Assembly: GCA_021827875.1 (NCBI GenBank)
Contig: JAKAUA010000020.1
Location: forward strand, 1-11,261
Length of the DNA: 11,261 bases
Direction: 5' to 3'
From: a bacterium
GTDB taxonomy: Bacteria > Babelota > Babeliae > Babelales > Vermiphilaceae
Of this stretch, positions 6,754 to 11,261 are shown piece by piece. The position numbers were made by a program, and so were the translations under genes. Every line of letters begins with the position of its first letter. The first letter of the stretch is position 1. Under the pieces are notes generated by a model. It was given only the letters and a program-made list of their open reading frames with translations, ran no database searches and was not told the DNA's origin.

Positions 6754-7593
6754 ATGAATATAATTACTAAGTACAAAAAAATATATTTCTTTTTTCTGCT
6801 GTTTCACCCTACAATGTCTCAATTGTTTGCATTTAACATCCCCTTTAAAAGAGTTGTTAGTACTATTAAAAGTCATAAAACCCCTCCCAATCCATGCCGA
6901 CAAGAAAATGTTTATACCATTATCCCCAATAGACTTCAGTTAAAACACATTTCATACCCCGCGCTTGATGGTCCTCTAGGCTTCTACCCAGAACTCTCAT
7001 CGCTTAAATTAAAAACACCTTTACTAAAGAATCTTGGCGGTGATGACGTAACTATATTAAGTATTGGTACCCTCATCGTAGAGATATTTATAATACATGA
7101 GGAATTGCCTGCCCGAGAGCGTTGCAAAATTGTAGTCACCGACTATCTTCTTAATACTATTTGCATCAATACTTTACAAGCAAAGCTCGAGCAAATGTTT
7201 AAAAAGCATCTTATCGATCGTTACTGCAGTAATTTATCTAATACAACAAAAGATATCGTGCAAGATGTTACTCACACTGTATTTTCCTGCGCAAGATTAT
7301 TTGTTTGTAGTAAAATAAGAGATAAAATTACTGGAAATATTTATCCTAATCATGTCAATGCGCGAATCAATGCCCAACTCGATGCGCTAAGACAACAACG
7401 AGCAGGAGGAGTATCAGAAAACATGCAGCTATGGCTACTGGTTGCAAGACAGCAACAATTAAATGATGCGGTTGCAAGACTAGAGCTATTGAGGCATAGA
7501 TTTGCAGAACTCGCAGAGCAAGAAATGTTAAAACACATAGATAAAGCTCAATTACAGCGAATACATCCTAATTACAATGGTGCCGCTGCTTAA
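6754..7593 (+). CDS. Secreted or membrane-anchored protein of unknown function
   Basis: I do not recognise this protein, 279 residues from the ATG at 6754. In-frame ATGs also occur at 6706 and 6718, and none of the three has a good ribosome binding site. I chose 6754 because it puts a classical signal peptide at the N-terminus (NIITKYKK, then hydrophobic IYFFFLLF at 10-17, possible cleavage after LFA at 26) and because a possible promoter covers 6706. The middle holds scattered cysteines (about 48, 124, 137, 158, 179, 185) and a hydrophobic stretch (ILSIGTLIVEIFII, about 101-114). The C-terminal 203-268 is Gln/Ala/Leu-rich and charged, with coiled-coil-like spacing, and contains an in-frame 11-base repeat encoding VAR twice, ten codons apart. 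The hydrophobic core lacks the small residue expected at -3, so an uncleaved anchor is possible. No catalytic motif is seen. Confidence 0.75.
   Translation: MNIITKYKKIYFFFLLFHPTMSQLFAFNIPFKRVVSTIKSHKTPPNPCRQENVYTIIPNRLQLKHISYPALDGPLGFYPELSSLKLKTPLLKNLGGDDVTILSIGTLIVEIFIIHEELPARERCKIVVTDYLLNTICINTLQAKLEQMFKKHLIDRYCSNLSNTTKDIVQDVTHTVFSCARLFVCSKIRDKITGNIYPNHVNARINAQLDALRQQRAGGVSENMQLWLLVARQQQLNDAVARLELLRHRFAELAEQEMLKHIDKAQLQRIHPNYNGAAA
7440..7480 (+). repeat. In-frame direct repeat GGTTGCAAGAC
   Basis: The 11-base unit occurs at 7440-7450 and 7470-7480, exactly 30 bases apart and in the same codon phase, within the coiled-coil-like C-terminus of the gene at 6754. It encodes VAR at residues 230-232 and 240-242. 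It may be a trace of a small internal duplication. Confidence 0.5.
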
Positions 7594-7602
7594 AAAAATT
7601 TA

Positions 7603-7631
7603 GGGGAGACAAACTTGTCTCCCCTTTTTTT
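7603..7631. terminator. Strong bidirectional intrinsic terminator
   Basis: GGGGAGAC (7603-7610) pairs with GTCTCCCC (7617-7624) around a six-base loop. Rightward it is followed by seven T (7625-7631); leftward, the complement of 7592-7600 gives AATTTTTTT. It therefore serves both the secreted orphan ending at 7593 and the oxidoreductase gene ending at 7633. Confidence 0.92.
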
Positions 7632-7632
7632 A

Positions 7633-8778
7633 TTACATCATGTTGATCATAAAGAGCTGATCGAATGAGATAAAGCGATTAGGCTCTCTTTTTGGCAACC
7701 ATTCAGGGATTATGCGCTGCGCATAGCACATAAAGCTATTCAAGCCAACTTTGTTATCTATATTGCCAGCCTCATTAATATACTGCTCCGGAAACGCTAT
7801 GCCTATACCAAACAAGCGTGGTGCGATGACACCGGAATGGCCGTCATAACTGAGCTCTGCATTATTGCCATTAATCATAGGTGCTTCGTTCCGCTCATAA
7901 CCAACAGCGTAAATCACTTTATTGCATGCATCCATCCAGGCATCGCGCGCTTGTTGATCATTATAGAGACGCAACAAATTGATTGGTTTGTTTTTTTCTA
8001 ATACTTCTTTTGCCCATTGTGCGGCCATACCTGCAATGCCGCCAACAATCTCGTATTGAAACGGCGCTCGATAAAAATTAATAATTCTTTTTGTTTTAAG
8101 CTCAGACAAAAACTTCATAACTAAAACTGCTGAGTGCGCGCTGCCAATGACAGCTACGGCATCATTAGTATTAACTGCTTGTGCCAACAAATTTTTATCA
8201 AGTGCAACATCAAGGCAAATCTCATGCGCACAATCATAATCCAGACGCTTAGGGTGCGATCCTATCGCAAGCACTACGTTTTCGGCCGTGAAATGGTCAT
8301 CCCCCTTGGTGGTAATGTGCCATACATTGTTATCAAAATAGAGCGCCTGTATAGAATCTTGTACCGAAGCAATTTTAGTGCGTAAATGTGCAGTAATGTC
8401 TTTGAGCGGGTCAACTATAATCTGTAATGGATATTCAACTTCTTGATCATAGCTGTATAACTTATCTATGCATTCTGAATGACATTCTTGGAATACTTTG
8501 CATGCCTTAATAAAATCTACGAATAATCTAGTTTTTGTGTTGCTGGGTACATTGCTATAATATTCCCCTACACGACCAACATTAAATTCGGGGTCTATTG
8601 CCACTATATCTTTATCCGCAACTCCCAGATCAAGTAATAATCCTGCCGTGACTATGCCTGCAGGTCCAAAACCAACAATTGCCCATTTATAAGAAGGAAT
8701 ACTCTCTGCGTGCACTCCGGTTAACCAGACTAATCCCACCACTAATTTTAACGATGTACGTATACAAAATGATCTCAT
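7633..8778 (-). CDS. Signal-peptide-bearing FAD/NAD(P)-dependent oxidoreductase
   Basis: The product is 381 residues. Residues 1-24 look like a Sec signal peptide (MRSFCIRTSLK, hydrophobic LVVGLVWLTG, cleavage after VHA); there is no twin-arginine motif. Next is a Rossmann FAD-binding start, AIVGFGPAG (33-41), with the acidic strand end IVAIDPE (58-64). VVLAIGSHPKRL (168-179) resembles the A-T/I-G-x-x-x-x-P segment of flavin monooxygenase-like enzymes. VAVIGSAHSAVLV (208-220) is the second dinucleotide (NADPH-type) site, with Ala instead of the third Gly. VIYAVGYERN (288-297) is a C-terminal FAD-closing motif. Cysteines 93, 99 and 103 are clustered, but no CxxC disulfide centre is seen, so it is not a classical disulfide reductase. 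Start: AAGGGGAGA lies about seven bases before the ATG. Membership of the FAD/NAD(P) oxidoreductase superfamily is clear; the substrate is unknown. Confidence 0.87.
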   Translation of the reverse strand: MRSFCIRTSLKLVVGLVWLTGVHAESIPSYKWAIVGFGPAGIVTAGLLLDLGVADKDIVAIDPEFNVGRVGEYYSNVPSNTKTRLFVDFIKACKVFQECHSECIDKLYSYDQEVEYPLQIIVDPLKDITAHLRTKIASVQDSIQALYFDNNVWHITTKGDDHFTAENVVLAIGSHPKRLDYDCAHEICLDVALDKNLLAQAVNTNDAVAVIGSAHSAVLVMKFLSELKTKRIINFYRAPFQYEIVGGIAGMAAQWAKEVLEKNKPINLLRLYNDQQARDAWMDACNKVIYAVGYERNEAPMINGNNAELSYDGHSGVIAPRLFGIGIAFPEQYINEAGNIDNKVGLNSFMCYAQRIIPEWLPKREPNRFISFDQLFMINMM

Positions 8779-8815
8779 ACTGTTCTCCCCTTAGATTAAA
8801 TTCACTCTAGGGTTA

Positions 8816-8824
8816 GTTATATCA
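8816..8824 (-). promoter_or_regulatory. Possible extended -10 promoter of the oxidoreductase gene
   Basis: TGATATAAC on the minus strand (8816-8824) has TG one base before TATAAC, a five-of-six -10. The -35 region is poor, as is common for extended -10 promoters. It lies about 40 bases upstream of the start codon. Confidence 0.4.
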
Positions 8825-8840
8825 TTTTTTGTGCTTGTAA

Positions 8841-8856
8841 CAGAAGATATCTTGTG
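8841..8856. promoter_or_regulatory. Imperfect palindrome, possible operator
   Basis: CAGAAGATATCTTGTG is a 16-base palindrome with one mismatched pair and a perfect 10-base core AAGATATCTT at 8844-8853. Its centre lies about 39 bases upstream of the inferred transcription start of the oxidoreductase gene, a position used by regulators. It has no loop, so an RNA hairpin is unlikely. The role is speculative. Confidence 0.25.
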
Positions 8857-8877
8857 AATCAAAATCAATGATAAGAA

Positions 8878-10233
8878 CTAGGCGGTAAAAAGAGATAACA
8901 GTTCGTACACATTAGTGATTGAAATAACTTTGCATGCGGTTTTTTCTAGTTTTTGACTACGTGCTACTAACAGTTGTTTAACACCAAATTTCTCAGCTTC
9001 GCGGATAAAGGTATTAATCTGATTAATTGGTTTAATTTGACCGGTTAAGCTAATCTCGCCAAGCACTATTGTTTTTTCCGGCAATGGCTGTTGAAAGTAG
9101 CTGGACAAAAGCGCGAGCGCAATCCCTAAGTCTGCAGCACTTTCTTTAACTTTGAATCCGCCACTAATTTTGAAAAATATATCATGTGCACTTAACCGCA
9201 CTTGCAAATATTTTTCTAAGATTGCAGCGATTAATACCACTTGTTTGTGATCAACACCGGAGACTACCCGCTGTGGAATACCAATTTTAGATTCTATAGT
9301 TAATGCCTGTAATTCAAGCAGTAAGGGACGCGACCCTTCGAGCACACTGGTGAGCGCAGATCCGGGTGCGTATGATGCCTCACTCATTAAATGCTCATTA
9401 ATATTGGGTACTTGCTCAAGGCCCTGTTCGCCCATTTGGAAAAAGCCGAGCTCGTTAATAGTACCAAAACGATTTTTTACTGAACGTAATACGCGCGTTT
9501 GCCAGCGCTCTTCACCCTGCAAATAAAAGACCGCATCAACCATATGCTCTAATGTTTTTGGCCCGGCAATATTACCTTCTTTAGTAATATGACCGCTGAC
9601 AATCACGGTAATGCCTTCTTCTTTTGCCAAACGCATTAAATGAAAAGCCGATTCGCGTAATTGACCAACACTACCGGGGAATGATTGTGCATTGTTGCTA
9701 TAACAATTCTGAATAGAATCGATAATAACAATATCCGGCTTTGCCGCCTGTGCCGTTGTAACAATGGTTTGTAAATCTGCTTGGTCTGAAAAAAGTAATT
9801 TCTCATTAATAGTGCCCAAGCGCTGTGCACGCTGATGCACCTGCTGTAATGATTCTTCTGTTGAGAAATAAAAGACCGTATATTTTTGAGCCAAGCGATT
9901 TGAAATTTGTAATAACAGAGTTGATTTACCTATCCCCGGGTCTCCAGTAAGAATAATAAAAGAGTTTGGCATAAGACCACCACCAATGACACGATCCCAC
10001 TCAGAAATACCGGAGAACATACGCTCTTTGGGTTTGTCAGGGGTTGAACGCAAAGGTGTCATAATAGCAGCTTTACCGGCAGATACTGCTGCTGCCTTAC
10101 CTATAACCATTGCCGGCGCTATAACTTCTTCTACAAGGCTATTCCACTCCTGACATTCAGGGCAGCAGCCCATCCATTTAATAGTTTTATAGCTACAACT
10201 GTTGCATGAATAACTCGTTTTTACTTTGCTCAT
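8878..10233 (-). CDS. radA: DNA repair protein RadA (branch-migration ATPase)
   Basis: RadA (Sms) is a RecA-like hexameric ATPase that promotes branch migration of recombination intermediates in homologous-recombination repair. The product has 451 residues, normal for the family. It shows an N-terminal C4 zinc finger (Cys10, Cys13, Cys24, Cys27; CNSC and CPEC), Walker A GDPGIGKS (97-104), Walker B DIVIIDS (167-173), the RadA-specific KNRFG motif (253-257), and a C-terminal Lon-protease-like domain beginning around 300, with the KESAADLGIALALLSS segment (363-378). ATG 10233 overlaps the tdk stop as ATGA, the usual sign of translational coupling. A TTG four codons upstream is also open but has no advantage. 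No terminator is seen between radA and the oxidoreductase gene 99 bases on, so read-through is possible. Confidence 0.97.
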   Translation of the reverse strand: MSKVKTSYSCNSCSYKTIKWMGCCPECQEWNSLVEEVIAPAMVIGKAAAVSAGKAAIMTPLRSTPDKPKERMFSGISEWDRVIGGGLMPNSFIILTGDPGIGKSTLLLQISNRLAQKYTVFYFSTEESLQQVHQRAQRLGTINEKLLFSDQADLQTIVTTAQAAKPDIVIIDSIQNCYSNNAQSFPGSVGQLRESAFHLMRLAKEEGITVIVSGHITKEGNIAGPKTLEHMVDAVFYLQGEERWQTRVLRSVKNRFGTINELGFFQMGEQGLEQVPNINEHLMSEASYAPGSALTSVLEGSRPLLLELQALTIESKIGIPQRVVSGVDHKQVVLIAAILEKYLQVRLSAHDIFFKISGGFKVKESAADLGIALALLSSYFQQPLPEKTIVLGEISLTGQIKPINQINTFIREAEKFGVKQLLVARSQKLEKTACKVISITNVYELLSLFTA

Positions 10234-10832
10234 AATTGTGACCAATTAGGCTGCTTATCAATGACATAACAATCGCGACAGCGTGCTTGATACATTTGAG
10301 TGGCGCCAACCATAATGATTGGATCATCATAGTATGCCGGTTTACCATTAATAATACGCTGAGTAAAATGCGCATCTGCGCCACAGATATCACAGACCGC
10401 ATGAAGTTTTACCATATCATCTGAAAGAGCAAGCAAGGTAGGTATTATCCCAAAAGGAACACCACGAAAATCAAGATCAAGGCCGGCAACAATGACGCGC
10501 TTGCCTTGTTCAACTAATGATTGAATAATTGCTAGGGCATCTGAAGAGAAGAATTGTATTTCATCAATGCCAACAACGGCTGCCCCTGCTTGCTCAACAA
10601 GCCCGGGAACAACATCTAACGAATCAATAGCATGCACTTGATGCGTGGTATCACTATGCGAAATAATATTTTCGAGACCATAGCGATTATCAAGAACTGA
10701 TTTAAAAGCCATAACTTTTTCTTTGGCACGTTCGGCACGGCGCAAACGCTTGATCAGCTCTTCTGATTTCCCTGAAAACATGGAGCCACAAATTACCTCG
10801 AGGCGCCCCTGTTTAATTTTTGTATCTATCAT
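10230..10832 (-). CDS. tdk: Thymidine kinase (type II)
   Basis: The enzyme phosphorylates thymidine to dTMP with ATP in the pyrimidine salvage pathway. The 200-residue length is typical of the bacterial/poxvirus type II family. It has P-loop GSMFSGKSE (16-24), KSVLDNRYG (44-52), the DEIQFF motif with catalytic base Glu91 (90-95), GLDLDFRGVPFG (117-128), and a structural zinc site formed by CDIC (147, 150) and CRDC (185, 188). The lasso-loop region YYDDPIIMVGATQMYQARC is present. The start is supported by GGTGAG about six bases upstream. It is translationally coupled to radA through an ATGA overlap. Its presence suggests use of thymidine from the surroundings or a host; that is inference. Confidence 0.97.
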   Translation of the reverse strand: MIDTKIKQGRLEVICGSMFSGKSEELIKRLRRAERAKEKVMAFKSVLDNRYGLENIISHSDTTHQVHAIDSLDVVPGLVEQAGAAVVGIDEIQFFSSDALAIIQSLVEQGKRVIVAGLDLDFRGVPFGIIPTLLALSDDMVKLHAVCDICGADAHFTQRIINGKPAYYDDPIIMVGATQMYQARCRDCYVIDKQPNWSQL

Positions 10833-10839
10833 ATGGTTC

Positions 10840-10900
10840 TCACCATTAAAATATATTTTTTATTACTGTATAACAAAAACGGATACATCACCATTAAAAT
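10840..10900. repeat. 13-base direct repeat in the tdk leader
   Basis: TCACCATTAAAAT occurs at 10840-10852 and 10888-10900. Read on the minus strand the unit is ATTTTAATGGTGA, which contains the tdk ribosome binding site in the proximal copy. The duplication therefore copies the translation-initiation leader 48 bases upstream. Confidence 0.6.
10867..10875 (-). promoter_or_regulatory. Possible extended -10 promoter of tdk-radA
   Basis: TGTTATACA on the minus strand: TG, one base, then TATACA (10867-10872). Transcription would start about 28 bases before the tdk ATG. No matching -35 is seen, so confidence is low. Confidence 0.3.
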
Positions 10901-10919
10901 CTATGTTTTATCTCTTTTT

Positions 10920-10948
10920 TTTACTACACTGATTTTATACAATACTAT
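10920..10948 (+). promoter_or_regulatory. Possible promoter of the pseudouridine synthase gene
   Basis: TTTACT (10920-10925), a 17-base spacer, and TACTAT (10943-10948), four of six matches each. It would leave only a very short leader before ATG 10962; TATACA at 10936-10941 is an alternative -10. Confidence 0.25.
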
Positions 10949-10961
10949 CCTTTGGAACCCT

Positions 10962-11261
10962 ATGATAAAAAAACAAACAATTTCAAAAAAAACATCTGCC
11001 GCATCTGATGTATCCTCTTTAAGTAAATATATCGCACAAGCAGGATTCTGCTCACGACGCCAAGCAGTAGAATTAATCGAAGCGGGTAAAGTTGCCATTA
11101 ATGGTAAAAAAGTTATCAATCCCGCCGAACGCGTAAATCCTTCTGCCATTGTCAAAGTAGGCAGCAAGGTTATTAGGCATGAACAAAAAGTATATATTCT
11201 CCTGAACAAGCCAAAAGGATATGTTACCACCGTTGCCGATGAGCATGGGCGTAGATCGGAA
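10962..11261 (+). CDS. rRNA pseudouridine synthase, RluB/RsuA family (5' part, cut by window end)
   Basis: The open frame runs from ATG 10962 to the window edge with no stop (100 codons visible, incomplete at the 3' end). After a Lys/Ser-rich N-terminus (1-18) comes an S4 RNA-binding domain (about 19-65): LSKYIAQAGFCSRRQAVELI then AGKVAINGKKV. The beginning of the catalytic domain follows at 78: YILLNKPKGYVTT then DEHGRR. The family converts specific uridines of 23S or 16S rRNA to pseudouridine. The VTT-x-x-DEHGR form is closest to RluB-type proteins, but the catalytic Asp motif lies outside the window, so the subfamily is not settled. A weak GGA (10954-10956) precedes the ATG. It is divergent from tdk-radA. 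Confidence 0.9.
   Translation, partial: MIKKQTISKKTSAASDVSSLSKYIAQAGFCSRRQAVELIEAGKVAINGKKVINPAERVNPSAIVKVGSKVIRHEQKVYILLNKPKGYVTTVADEHGRRSE

Noticed and set aside
10901..11230. Minus-strand open frame of 109 codons
   Set aside because: It lies opposite the partial pseudouridine synthase, whose S4 domain is unmistakable on the plus strand.
1..11261. Mobile elements, CRISPR arrays, tRNA or rRNA genes
   Set aside because: I saw no transposase or integrase motif, no regularly spaced repeats, and no cloverleaf or rRNA-like sequence on either strand.

Overview
This 11.3 kb AT-rich window carries nine protein-coding genes, tightly packed on both strands. I found no rRNA, tRNA, CRISPR array, insertion sequence or phage gene. 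MurA implies a peptidoglycan-making bacterium. The combination of a compact gene set, nucleoside salvage (thymidine kinase), and housekeeping genes interleaved with signal-peptide-bearing glycosyltransferases and orphan secreted proteins resembles reduced, host-associated Gram-negative lineages such as Candidatus Dependentiae (TM6/Babeliae). That assignment is inference from gene style only; no phylogenetic marker in the window proves it.

Layout. (1) 1-181 has no gene but holds a long imperfect stem-loop and a repeated GCTCTTAT element. (2) 182-616 (+) encodes a small secreted orphan with a five-proline run. It converges, across a hairpin, on murA (653-1924, -). (3) 2063-5103 (-) is a two-gene operon of paralogous family-2 (GT-A) glycosyltransferases, both with Sec signal peptides and both with the same poorly characterised C-terminal module. 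It ends in a strong hairpin immediately upstream of the murA promoter. (4) A divergent promoter region (5104-5264) separates that operon from a class-3-like aldehyde dehydrogenase (5265-6656, +). A second secreted orphan (6754-7593, +) follows. (5) A strong bidirectional terminator at 7603-7631 separates this from a leftward block: tdk (10230-10832), radA (10233-8878, start overlapping the tdk stop as ATGA), and a signal-peptide-bearing FAD/NAD(P) oxidoreductase (7633-8778). (6) At the right edge, divergent from tdk, is the start of an RluB/RsuA-type 23S/16S rRNA pseudouridine synthase (10962 to beyond the window end), cut by the window.

Function. The housekeeping genes cover cell-wall precursor synthesis (murA), dTMP salvage (tdk), recombination repair (radA) and rRNA modification (rluB-like). 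The other half of the window appears to act at or beyond the inner membrane: five of nine products carry an N-terminal Sec-type signal peptide. The oddest are enzymes whose usual cofactors (nucleotide-sugar donors, FAD, NAD(P)H) are cytoplasmic: the two exported glycosyltransferases and the exported flavoprotein. These are the best candidates for undescribed biology here. I see no complete novel multi-gene system that I can defend from sequence alone.
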